Shown: in pieces, positions 1 through 6,353 of the stretch
How the letters are laid out: each line of letters begins with the position of its first letter
How positions within the stretch are numbered: the first letter of the stretch is position 1
From: an uncultured Eubacteriales bacterium
GTDB taxonomy: Bacteria; Bacillota; Clostridia; Monoglobales; Monoglobaceae
Direction of reading: 5' to 3'
NCBI GenBank assembly: GCA_900542675.1
Contig: UQOT01000026.1
Coordinates: forward strand, 1-22,808
DNA length: 22,808 nucleotides
Program-made: the position numbers and the translations under genes
Notes under the pieces: generated by a model
Seen by the model: only the letters and a program-made list of their open reading frames with translations
Databases searched by the model: none
Told to the model about the DNA's origin: nothing

Positions 1-1222
1 CCTGTTCAGGTACCGGAGCCGGTGTATTCATCAAAGACGATATATCCGGCAAAATTATATTTGGCATAACATACGGTTTCGAAGTAGGGGTTGGGGTCTT
101 TGTCGGGCTCGACGTACTGCTTTTAGATGTAGTGTTTTGGCTTGTTGAACCGGTCGTATTTTTGTTCGTGCTCGAAGAAGATGTAGAATTGCTTCTCGTG
201 CTTGACGAACCCGAGCTTGATGTTGTGCTTCTTGAGGCGCTTCCGGTGCCTGAGCCGATACTCGGGTTAACCGTTGAAGTCGAAGGCTTTGTACTCGCAC
301 GCGGCGATGCTGATGCCGACGTACCGCCGGGTTTTGTGCTCGCTTTAGGTAAAGCGGAACTCTTAGGCGATGACGAAGCTTTTGCCTTTCCGTCAACATA
401 TTCATCAAGACCGCTTGCGCTGGGCTTTGCAGTTGCGTTCGGCGCTGAAATCGCAGCATTGTCCGAAAAATTGTAAATCTCATCCGATGACTTCATTACC
501 TGATACAAACCGCTTGAAGCAACACCGATAACCAATACCGCGCTTAACGCCGCAGGCGCAACAACCTTCCAGTTCGCGTGTTTTATAAAGTAATCAAATC
601 TCGCCTTTAAAGAAGCGAAAACATTTTTTGCTTTTTGAAGTACAGCCTTAACATTCTCAGCTCTTAAAGCACTGTGTTCGGCCTTAACATCTTCGGCAAC
701 CTCAATAAGGCTTTCGTGAATACCCGATACCAAATAACTCGGCGGCATCGGAGCCTGTGAGCTGCGCATAACCGCAATCATATCGCGGATATCGTCAAGC
801 TCAAGTCTGCACATTTCACAATTTTTGATGTGTGTCTCTATAGCTCTATTCTCGTTTTCGTAGGTTACGTCCGAAACATAATCATAAAGAAGCTCTCTGC
901 ACTCCTCACAGGACATAAGATCCGGGATCTCCTCTTCCTCGTCCTCACTGAGTTTAAGATTAAGCTCATTTTCTTCGGTTTGGTCTCCGCCAAACTCACC
1001 TTCAAAAACAATATCGTCAAATAATGGGGCAGTGTCGTCCTCGCTCTTTACATCAATACTGCTTAAAAGAGCGTCTGTTTCATCAAAATTAATCTGCTTG
1101 ATATCATCAGCAATACTGTCCATAACCTCATCGTACTTACGGCGCAGCATATCATCATCTTTTTCAAATCCATTCGTTTTAAAATTGCTGTTTTCCATTT
1201 CATTCTTCTCCATGTCCGACAT
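1..1222 (-). CDS. Membrane-anchored zinc-finger anti-sigma factor (partial, C-terminus beyond window)
   Basis: I translated this reading frame directly; it is open from the ATG at 1222 to the window edge (407 codons seen). AGGAGG lies 6 bases before the ATG. Residues 1-100 are acidic and probably flexible. Residues 105-138 carry a ZAS-type anti-sigma zinc finger: C105, C108, then H131, C135 and C138 in HxxxCxxC spacing. A single membrane helix spans about 221-240. The rest, about 250-385, is a Ser/Thr/Pro/Lys-rich exported spacer, and any sensor domain lies past the edge. The gene starts 39 bases after the ECF sigma gene, the usual arrangement for a sigma/anti-sigma pair. It probably holds that sigma factor at the membrane and releases it on an envelope signal. 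The family role is secure; the signal is unknown. The N-terminal extension before the zinc finger is longer than in typical RsiW-like proteins. Confidence 0.88.
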   Translation of the reverse strand, partial: MSDMEKNEMENSNFKTNGFEKDDDMLRRKYDEVMDSIADDIKQINFDETDALLSSIDVKSEDDTAPLFDDIVFEGEFGGDQTEENELNLKLSEDEEEEIPDLMSCEECRELLYDYVSDVTYENENRAIETHIKNCEMCRLELDDIRDMIAVMRSSQAPMPPSYLVSGIHESLIEVAEDVKAEHSALRAENVKAVLQKAKNVFASLKARFDYFIKHANWKVVAPAALSAVLVIGVASSGLYQVMKSSDEIYNFSDNAAISAPNATAKPSASGLDEYVDGKAKASSSPKSSALPKASTKPGGTSASASPRASTKPSTSTVNPSIGSGTGSASRSTTSSSGSSSTRSNSTSSSSTNKNTTGSTSQNTTSKSSTSSPTKTPTPTSKPYVMPNIILPDISSLMNTPAPVPEQ

Positions 1223-1261
1223 TATACCCCTCCTTCCTGTTTTTTTACTGCTTACAATTGG

Positions 1262-1855
1262 TTAGACGTAATACTTTTCAAAAAGTTCCCTGTTTTCGGA
1301 TAAAATTTCACGTAAATTTTTTCTCGCCCTGCTTATACGCGACTTTACGGTACCTACAGAGCAATCCGTAATCTCCGAAATCTCATCGTAAGTAAGCCCT
1401 TGAATATCCCGCAGAATTATTGCTGTACGATACTCTATATTAAGCAAAGATATTGCACTGTTTATCGCATTTTTTATTTCGCCCTGAAGAGCAATCTCAT
1501 CGGGTCCGGGTGAAGAATCAGCAATTTCATCATAACCCAATCCATCCTCATCCAAATATCCGTTATCTATAGAATATGTATTCCCGTCATCCTTATTTCT
1601 CTTAACCAAATCTATGCACGTATTGACGGCAACTCTGTAAATCCAGGTCGACAGCTTAGATTTAAATTTAAAAGTATTTATATTTCTGAACATTTTAAGA
1701 AATATTTCCTGTGCCATATCGGCGGCGTCCTCAGCGCTCGGCGCATATCTGTACGCAACGCTGTAAACTACGTTCTGATACCTTAAAATCAGAGTCTCGA
1801 ACGCATTAGCATCGCCCTTTTGCGCTTTCTTAATAAGTTTTTTATCGTCTGTCAA
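1262..1855 (-). CDS. ECF-type RNA polymerase sigma factor (RpoE/SigW-like)
   Basis: This is a 197-residue group IV sigma factor that directs RNA polymerase to a stress or envelope regulon. Region 2 lies at about residues 20-88, with the DAADMAQEIFLK helix and the STWIYRVAVN segment. Region 4 lies at about 127-183, with the LTYDEISEITDCSVGTVKSR helix-turn-helix. I chose the TTG start at 1855 because AGGAGG stands 6 bases before it. A longer reading from a TTG at 1882 has no ribosome binding site and would place the Shine-Dalgarno inside the gene. It is followed 39 bases later by the zinc-finger anti-sigma gene. It has its own sigma-A-like promoter just after holA. The family is certain; the regulon is not visible here. 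Confidence 0.94.
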   Translation of the reverse strand: MTDDKKLIKKAQKGDANAFETLILRYQNVVYSVAYRYAPSAEDAADMAQEIFLKMFRNINTFKFKSKLSTWIYRVAVNTCIDLVKRNKDDGNTYSIDNGYLDEDGLGYDEIADSSPGPDEIALQGEIKNAINSAISLLNIEYRTAIILRDIQGLTYDEISEITDCSVGTVKSRISRARKNLREILSENRELFEKYYV

Positions 1856-1927
1856 ACCCTCACCTCCTGAGGAACAAGTCAACTACATGATTGATATATT
1901 CAAAAAGTGTATACCATACCACGGTCT

Positions 1928-1956
1928 AGGATACCACATATTACGAATTTTGTCAA
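1928..1956 (-). promoter_or_regulatory. Sigma-A-type promoter for the ECF sigma/anti-sigma operon
   Basis: On the minus strand, a perfect -35 TTGACA (1956-1951) is followed by a 17-base spacer and the -10 TATCCT (1933-1928, 4 of 6 consensus). It lies between the holA stop and the sigma start and predicts a leader of about 65 bases. An additional autoregulated ECF promoter is possible but I could not identify one. Confidence 0.6.
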
Positions 1957-1964
1957 GAGCCGTA

Positions 1965-2984
1965 TCAGCCGCGTCTTATAAGCTCGGAAACAAATTGTTC
2001 GACGGCTGTCCACTGCTCGATTTTACCAGTTTTCATATCCATCGAATATTTAAGTCCGCGGTCAACCATACGCTTTAAATACTTCTCACTATATCGCTTG
2101 CTGTTCTCTATTGCGTTGTTTACCGCAAACAACGGCGGCTTCCTATCATAATACTGGAGCATCTCCTGTGCGCTGAGCCCGTCCTGTTTCAGCAGCTTGC
2201 ACATTAAAAGCTCATATAGCTGATCCGTTATAATACTCATTACCATAACGGCGGATTGATTATCCTTTTTTAATAGAGCAAGCTTCTCCTTCGCACGGCC
2301 TCCGCTTCCACCGATTATATCCTTACTGAATACATCGTACACCTTTATCTCGGGAGGTACTGTCACAACCGCGTCAATATCCGCACGATTTATCCTGTGA
2401 CGCTCCTCGCCGAGGTACAAAACTATTTTGGCGCACGATTCCGCAACGTTTGACATTGACCTGCCGGTCAGCCTTATAAGATAACTGAGGTCCGAAGCAT
2501 TTATCCTCTTTCCTGCTTTATCAAAACGTTTTTCTGCCCACGCCTCAAGCTTATTTATTGTAAGAAACTCAAAATTTACAACCCCGCCGCCTGCCTGTTC
2601 GACAAAAGCGAGATTTTTCTCACGCTTTTTATCAAAGTCATCCTCACGAAACACAAGACAAATGTATTCGGGTAAATCCGCAACAAAGCCCTTTATCGCC
2701 TTAAACTCCTTAGAAGCTGCATTTGAAAACAACCCGCTGTTTCTGACAAGAACCATACGCCTGTCTGCGCCCTGAGGAAACTGTTCAGCCGCTTCAATAA
2801 CTTCGTCAGCCGAAATCTTCCCCTCAAGCACACAAAAATTAAACGCCGCAAGATCATCCGGAACAAGCCGTTTCTTAATAGCGTTAATTCTGTTTTCAAG
2901 CATATATTTTTCCTCTCCGTAGAAAAAAAATACTTTCGGAACAGTATATGAATTGATTTTTGTATTTAGTTCTTCATATTTCAT
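1965..2984 (-). CDS. holA: DNA polymerase III, delta subunit
   Basis: HolA is the clamp-loader subunit that opens the sliding beta clamp during replication. The 339-residue length matches the family. The N-terminal segment VFFFYGEEKYMLE (about 18-30) is the characteristic HolA opening, in which the YGEE stretch corresponds to the degenerate P-loop region of this AAA+-like subunit. The middle and C-terminal parts, including the motif around DQLYELLMCK, fit the delta collar domain. The ATG at 2984 has GGAGA 7 bases upstream. It has its own promoter immediately upstream and is separated from the NlpC/P60 gene by a terminator, so it is probably a single-gene unit. Downstream readthrough into the sigma gene is possible, since I see no strong terminator between them. 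Confidence 0.93.
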   Translation of the reverse strand: MKYEELNTKINSYTVPKVFFFYGEEKYMLENRINAIKKRLVPDDLAAFNFCVLEGKISADEVIEAAEQFPQGADRRMVLVRNSGLFSNAASKEFKAIKGFVADLPEYICLVFREDDFDKKREKNLAFVEQAGGGVVNFEFLTINKLEAWAEKRFDKAGKRINASDLSYLIRLTGRSMSNVAESCAKIVLYLGEERHRINRADIDAVVTVPPEIKVYDVFSKDIIGGSGGRAKEKLALLKKDNQSAVMVMSIITDQLYELLMCKLLKQDGLSAQEMLQYYDRKPPLFAVNNAIENSKRYSEKYLKRMVDRGLKYSMDMKTGKIEQWTAVEQFVSELIRRG

Positions 2985-3015
2985 AGTAATTTCTCCGCAT
3001 CAAATAATATATCTG

Positions 3016-3044
3016 ATTATAACACATTATTTAACCAAATACAA
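3016..3044 (-). promoter_or_regulatory. Promoter of holA
   Basis: On the minus strand, -35 TTGTAT (3044-3039), 17-base spacer, perfect -10 TATAAT (3021-3016) preceded by TG one base upstream (extended -10). It begins right beside the U-tract of the upstream terminator. Confidence 0.6.
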
Positions 3045-3069
3045 GAAAAGAGTGACCCTTCGGCCACCC
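3045..3069 (-). terminator. Intrinsic terminator after the NlpC/P60 gene
   Basis: Minus-strand RNA forms an 8-bp stem (3069-3062 with 3057-3050, two G-U pairs) around a GAAG loop, followed by UUUUC. It lies 17 bases past the stop of the hydrolase gene. Confidence 0.7.
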
Positions 3070-3085
3070 CTTCTCAATTTCAAAC

Positions 3086-3796
3086 TTAATAAATAATTCT
3101 TCTTGCACCCGCAAAACGGCTTGCATAGTAATCTGAGTCGATACTCGTATACTTAACAACATCGCCTGTGTGCGGAGCGTGAATCATCATACCGTCACCA
3201 ACGTAGATGCCGATATGCGATGCGTAACCGCCGAGACCCGAACTGCTAAATCCTATAATATCACCGGGCATAAGGTCCTCCCTCGATACCGGAATACCGT
3301 TCTTCATCTGGTCGTCAGCTACACGGTACAAGCTGTAGCCAAACTGTGAATAAACATACTGAACAAGTCCGCTGCAGTCAAAACCGCTCGGCGAAGTGCC
3401 GCCCCATACATAAGGAACACCGAGGAACTGTGCCGCAAAGTCACAGATTGCCTGTCCGCCCTCACTTGCCTGAGGCATCTCACCGTCGTAAACCGTAATA
3501 TAGTCCGCCGAAACGTAACCCATAAGACCGTCGTTGTTATATGCTACACAAACCCAACCGGGTTCGATCCAATTTACTCTAACTCTTGAGCCGTATGACA
3601 ATGTTGCCAATACGCCCGCGTCCATTGACGCACCCTGTCTAACATTAAGTGTTGAAACCTGTACAACACCATAGTATTGAGCCGGTTCATCTATTTCATC
3701 GTAATCGGCATATGTAGGTACTATTATAAAAGCAGAAATTGTCATCAATACTAACAGTGTTGCAACAATTCTTCTAAAACTCGTTTTTAAACTCAA
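3086..3796 (-). CDS. Exported SH3b-NlpC/P60 peptidoglycan endopeptidase
   Basis: This 236-residue secreted cell-wall hydrolase probably cleaves a D-Glu/iso-Gln to diamino-acid bond in stem peptides. A signal peptide covers residues 1-30, ending in TYA. A bacterial SH3 domain follows at about 41-104 (NVRQGASMDAGVLATL, then GYVSADYI). The NlpC/P60 domain runs from about 115 to 236. Its catalytic Cys is C141 in FDCSGL, the general base is H194 in SHIGIYVG, and the third residue is probably H206 in HAPHTGD, so the enzyme should be active. The start is TTG at 3796, with GGAGG 9 bases upstream. A consensus promoter lies about 165 bases upstream and a terminator follows, so it is probably monocistronic. 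The leader holds a palindrome and a possible leader peptide (separate entries). Confidence 0.94.
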   Translation of the reverse strand: MSLKTSFRRIVATLLVLMTISAFIIVPTYADYDEIDEPAQYYGVVQVSTLNVRQGASMDAGVLATLSYGSRVRVNWIEPGWVCVAYNNDGLMGYVSADYITVYDGEMPQASEGGQAICDFAAQFLGVPYVWGGTSPSGFDCSGLVQYVYSQFGYSLYRVADDQMKNGIPVSREDLMPGDIIGFSSSGLGGYASHIGIYVGDGMMIHAPHTGDVVKYTSIDSDYYASRFAGARRIIY

Positions 3797-3852
3797 AACA
3801 AAAAACCTCCAAATTTGTTAAATACGCATATATGCGCATTTTTACTGCTCAA
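3793..3852 (-). other. Possible 19-residue leader peptide ahead of the NlpC/P60 gene
   Basis: AAGGAG (3863-3858) stands 5 bases before TTG at 3852. That opens a 19-codon frame (about MSSKNAHICVFNKFGGFLF) whose TGA stop overlaps the TTG start of the hydrolase as TTGA. Such a stop/start overlap suggests translational coupling. The evidence is only the ribosome binding site and the overlap; the peptide itself is unrecognised and the frame may be accidental. Confidence 0.27.
3821..3840. repeat. Imperfect 20-bp palindrome in the NlpC/P60 leader
   Basis: The 10-base halves AATACGCATA and TATGCGCATT are reverse complements except at one position, which becomes a G-U pair in minus-strand RNA. It lies about 10 bases upstream of the Shine-Dalgarno of the hydrolase. 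It could be an operator or a small hairpin near the ribosome binding site. Confidence 0.45.
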
Positions 3853-3959
3853 ATTCACTCCTTCCATAATATATATTTTGAACGTAAGCCAAAACTAAAG
3901 ACAACTGATATTTTGTCTGATTTGAAAAATCTGCTCGTCTATCTTTTGACTATGCGAAA

Positions 3960-3988
3960 ATTATACAACTAATCCGTATAAATGTCAA
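3960..3988 (-). promoter_or_regulatory. Consensus sigma-A promoter of the NlpC/P60 gene
   Basis: On the minus strand, perfect -35 TTGACA (3988-3983), 17-base spacer and perfect -10 TATAAT (3965-3960). It predicts a leader of roughly 155 bases before the TTG start, which is longer than simple translation needs. Confidence 0.75.
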
Positions 3989-4042
3989 TAGATACCAAAA
4001 TTATTTTAGTAGAAACACACCTTGAATTTTATTCCATTCCCC

Positions 4043-4073
4043 GCGCAAACGCAGTGATAATGGGCGTTTGCGC
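4043..4073. repeat. Perfect 10-bp inverted repeat (hairpin)
   Basis: GCGCAAACGC (4043-4052) and GCGTTTGCGC (4064-4073) are exact reverse complements around an 11-base loop. No U-tract follows on either strand, so this is not a standard intrinsic terminator. It directly abuts two tandem palindromes and is much more GC-rich than its surroundings. Confidence 0.6.
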
Positions 4074-4098
4074 AAATTGTTAACAAATTGTTAACAAT
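4074..4098. promoter_or_regulatory. Tandem palindromes, candidate regulator binding sites
   Basis: Two exact 11-base direct repeats, AAATTGTTAAC at 4074-4084 and 4085-4095, each contain the palindrome TTGTTAACAA. The second extends to a perfect 12-bp palindrome, ATTGTTAACAAT (4087-4098). The dyad centres are 11 bp apart, one helical turn, as for side-by-side dimer binding. The sites lie upstream of both divergent promoters. The regulator is unknown. Confidence 0.45.
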
Positions 4099-4226
4099 GA
4101 ATTTTGCGGACTGAATTACGAATATTTTGTTATAAATAGTCGAATTGTCGTTTTACATTTAATTTAAATCACGCTTACATTTGTGTTATAAAAATATTAC
4201 AATTATGTTACAAAGAAATTTTTCTA

Positions 4227-4255
4227 TTGGAATTTGCAGGATTATATGGTATAAT
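4227..4255 (+). promoter_or_regulatory. Promoter of the yicC-remA-gmk-rpoZ operon
   Basis: -35 TTGGAA (4227-4232), 17-base spacer, perfect -10 TATAAT (4250-4255) preceded by TG one base upstream (extended -10). It lies 59 bases before the yicC start. Confidence 0.7.
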
Positions 4256-4314
4256 ATTTTTTAATTGCAGAAATCTAATTTAAGCACTCATTATCAAATT
4301 AAAGAGGTGTACAA

Positions 4315-5199
4315 ATGTTAAAGAGTATGACCGGCTTCGGACGTGCGGAAAAAGTCATTGACGAGCTGTATGAGATTAAAATTCAAATCAGGTCGGTAAA
4401 TCACAGGTATGCGGATTTTACGATTAAAGTACCGCGTCTGTATTCTTTTATCGAAGACTCTGTACGTACTAAACTTTCAAAAAGTATTTCGCGGGGGAAA
4501 GTAGAGGTTTTCATATCTGTTAACAAATTAACCGGCGATGATAAGCAGGTCAAGCTTAACACAGACCTTGCAAAGTCATATATCGATAGCCTCAGAAAAC
4601 TGACCGATTTTGGTGTAAATGATGATGTTTCGGCTTCCACTATTGCAGGTTTTTCAGATATCTTTGACGTTCAGTACAGTGAAATTGACGAAGATGCTAT
4701 GTCGGCTATGATTGACAGCGTGCTGAGCGAGGCTCTGAATAGCTTTATAGAAATGCGCACAGCTGAAGGCGAAAGACTTAAAGCAAGCATACTTGAGCAC
4801 CTGGATAAATTAAGCGCTCAGGTTAAGATAGTTGAAGAGCGCTCGCCTCAATCTGTTAAAGAATACGAAGCACGCCTTAAAAAGCGGCTTGACGATACTC
4901 TTGCATCGCTGGATTTGTCGGCTGACGAAAGCCGTGTAATTACAGAGGTTGCGCTGTTTTGTGACAAGGTGGCGGTTGATGAAGAAACCGTACGTCTTTC
5001 AAGCCATATCAATGAATTTAAAAAAGCTCTTGATGCAAATGAACCTATTGGTAAAAAACTTGACTTTATCGTTCAGGAAATGAACCGCGAAACCAACACA
5101 ATCGGTTCCAAAGCAAATGACATTGAGCTTTCAAAGACTGTTGTCGAGATGAAATCGATTATTGAGAAAATCAGGGAACAGATACAGAATATAGAGTAA
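4315..5199 (+). CDS. yicC: YicC family endoribonuclease
   Basis: YicC-family proteins are RNA-cleaving enzymes linked to stationary-phase and small-RNA turnover. At 294 residues the protein has the usual length. It opens with the family signature MLKSMTGFGRAE and contains VNHRYADF near residue 28. It ends with the conserved C-terminal (DUF1732) stretch QEMNRETNTIGSKAND followed by a charged helix. The ATG at 4315 follows AGAGGTG by 5-8 bases. It is the first gene after a good extended -10 promoter, and remA follows 38 bases later, the standard Bacillota order. Family assignment is secure; the natural RNA targets in this organism are not known. Confidence 0.95.
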   Translation: MLKSMTGFGRAEKVIDELYEIKIQIRSVNHRYADFTIKVPRLYSFIEDSVRTKLSKSISRGKVEVFISVNKLTGDDKQVKLNTDLAKSYIDSLRKLTDFGVNDDVSASTIAGFSDIFDVQYSEIDEDAMSAMIDSVLSEALNSFIEMRTAEGERLKASILEHLDKLSAQVKIVEERSPQSVKEYEARLKKRLDDTLASLDLSADESRVITEVALFCDKVAVDEETVRLSSHINEFKKALDANEPIGKKLDFIVQEMNRETNTIGSKANDIELSKTVVEMKSIIEKIREQIQNIE

Positions 5200-5237
5200 T
5201 TATTAAAATACAAGACATAATAAAGGCGGCATAGAAT

Positions 5238-5516
5238 ATGAAATTAATTAATGTTGGCTTCGGAAACATTGTCTCCGGCTCACGTGTTATTGCAATTGTA
5301 AGCCCGGATTCCGCGCCGATTAAAAGAATTATTCAGGAAGCTAAGGATCGCGGTATGGTAATTGACGCAACCTGCGGCAGACGTACGCGCTCCGTTATAG
5401 TAACTGACAGCGACCACATAATCCTGTCCGCAATTCAGACCGAAACCATCGCAGGCCGTGCGGAATCTAAGTCGGATGAGGATATAAGCGCCGAAAGTGA
5501 GGCTGAAGATGAATAA
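5238..5516 (+). CDS. remA: RemA-like extracellular-matrix regulator (DUF370)
   Basis: RemA is a small DNA-binding protein that activates biofilm matrix and osmoprotection genes in Bacillus. The protein matches the family from its start (MKLINVGFGNIVSGSRVIAI) through the basic GRRTRSVIVTDS loop involved in DNA binding. It has 92 residues; the last 20 or so are an acidic tail beyond the conserved domain. It has AAGGCGG about 8 bases before the ATG, and its last codons overlap the gmk start by 8 bases. The position between yicC and gmk is the classic one. Whether it controls matrix genes in this organism cannot be seen here. Confidence 0.93.
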   Translation: MKLINVGFGNIVSGSRVIAIVSPDSAPIKRIIQEAKDRGMVIDATCGRRTRSVIVTDSDHIILSAIQTETIAGRAESKSDEDISAESEAEDE

Positions 5517-6081
5517 AAACAGTCTGCTTATTGTGATGTCCGGCCCATCGGGAGTCGGTAAAGGCACAATTTGCAAAGAATTATTAAGCGAAAATGACGA
5601 TATTGTACTTTCGGTATCCGCAACAACGCGTCAGCCGAGACCGGAGGATACAGACGGCGTCACATATTATTTCAAAACCAAAGACGAGTTTGAAAAAATG
5701 ATTGAAGACAATGAGTTTATGGAATGGGCAAAGTATAATGAGAATTATTACGGTACCCCAAAAAAGCCCGTAAATGAACACCTTCAAAACGGCAAAGATG
5801 TTATTTTGGAGATTGACGCACAGGGAGCTATGAACTTAATGTCAAAATATCCGGACGCCGTGTACATATTCATTGCGCCCGAAAATACAGACGTATTATA
5901 CGAGCGTCTGAGAAAGCGCGGCAGTGAAAACGAAGCCGAAATCGAAAAGCGCATTAAGGCCGCCGAGTGGGAAATAAGCCAAAAAGATAAGTATGACCAC
6001 GTCGTTGTAAACAAGGTTGTTGACGACGCGGCGAAAGAAATAATCAATATTATAGGTCAAAGGAGAGATAAACTATGCTGA
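5509..6081 (+). CDS. gmk: Guanylate kinase
   Basis: Gmk converts GMP and ATP to GDP and ADP, needed for GTP and (p)ppGpp pools. The 190-residue protein has the P-loop GPSGVGKGT at 12-20, the GMP-binding TTRQPRP segment at 39-45, and DGVTYYF at 49-55, all as expected. I placed the start at the ATG at 5509, with GAGG 6 bases upstream. An in-frame GTG at 5497 adds only four residues and lies over that ribosome binding site. Its start overlaps the end of remA by 8 bases and its stop overlaps the rpoZ start by 7, so translation of the three genes is probably coupled. Confidence 0.96.
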   Translation: MNKNSLLIVMSGPSGVGKGTICKELLSENDDIVLSVSATTRQPRPEDTDGVTYYFKTKDEFEKMIEDNEFMEWAKYNENYYGTPKKPVNEHLQNGKDVILEIDAQGAMNLMSKYPDAVYIFIAPENTDVLYERLRKRGSENEAEIEKRIKAAEWEISQKDKYDHVVVNKVVDDAAKEIINIIGQRRDKLC

Positions 6082-6287
6082 TTAATCCACCGATTACCAA
6101 ATTAGTCGATAAGACGGGAAGCAGATATATGCTTACGATTGAAGCCGCAAAACGCGCTAGGCAGCTAACAGAGGGCAAACAGCCTCTTGCCGATGTAAAG
6201 TCGCACAAAGAGGTTTCAATTGCCGCAGAAGAGATATATGAGGAAAAGCTCAACTATATTCCGACGCCGGATTTAGGCAAGCTTTAA
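6075..6287 (+). CDS. rpoZ: RNA polymerase omega subunit
   Basis: Omega helps assemble and stabilise the beta-prime subunit of RNA polymerase. The protein has 70 residues, typical for Bacillota. It carries the conserved GSRYMLTIEAAKRARQL segment that packs against beta-prime. AAGGAGAG lies about 8 bases before the ATG. It overlaps gmk by 7 bases and is followed by an intrinsic terminator, so it closes the first transcription segment of the operon. Confidence 0.94.
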   Translation: MLINPPITKLVDKTGSRYMLTIEAAKRARQLTEGKQPLADVKSHKEVSIAAEEIYEEKLNYIPTPDLGKL

Positions 6288-6307
6288 TCAGGAATTCAAA
6301 TACACTT

Positions 6308-6339
6308 ACGGCTTCCTCCCCGCAGAGGGAGCCGTTTTT
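6308..6339 (+). terminator. Intrinsic terminator between rpoZ and coaBC
   Basis: An 11-bp stem (6308-6318 with 6325-6335, one G-U pair) with a 6-base loop is followed by TTTT. Its U-tract ends only about 14 bases before the coaBC start, and I see no separate promoter after it. Readthrough probably feeds coaBC-priA-def. Confidence 0.75.
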
Positions 6340-6353
6340 AATGAGGTGATAAA

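Larger units (their letters stand above)
3797..4314. other. Divergent intergenic control region without a recognised gene
   Basis: This 518-base AT-rich stretch separates the minus-strand NlpC/P60 gene from plus-strand yicC. It holds the leader and promoter of the hydrolase on the left, a perfect hairpin and tandem palindromes in the middle, and the yicC promoter on the right. I see no further gene or known riboswitch in it. The portion from about 4100 to 4220 is AT-rich with no structure I can name. Confidence 0.6.

Noticed and set aside
55..483. Long open frames on both strands at the left edge
   Set aside because: The true frame here is the anti-sigma gene, which translates on the minus strand continuously from 1222 to the edge with zinc finger, membrane helix and low-complexity tail. 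The other frames give Arg/Gln-rich or Leu/Val/Glu-rich nonsense.
1262..1882. Longer sigma-factor start at TTG 1882
   Set aside because: No ribosome binding site precedes it, and the real AGGAGG lies inside the extra codons, 6 bases before the TTG at 1855.
3797..3960. c-di-AMP (ydaO-type) riboswitch in the NlpC/P60 leader
   Set aside because: Such leaders are common before this gene family, so I looked for the conserved GC-rich core segments; the leader is AT-rich and lacks them.
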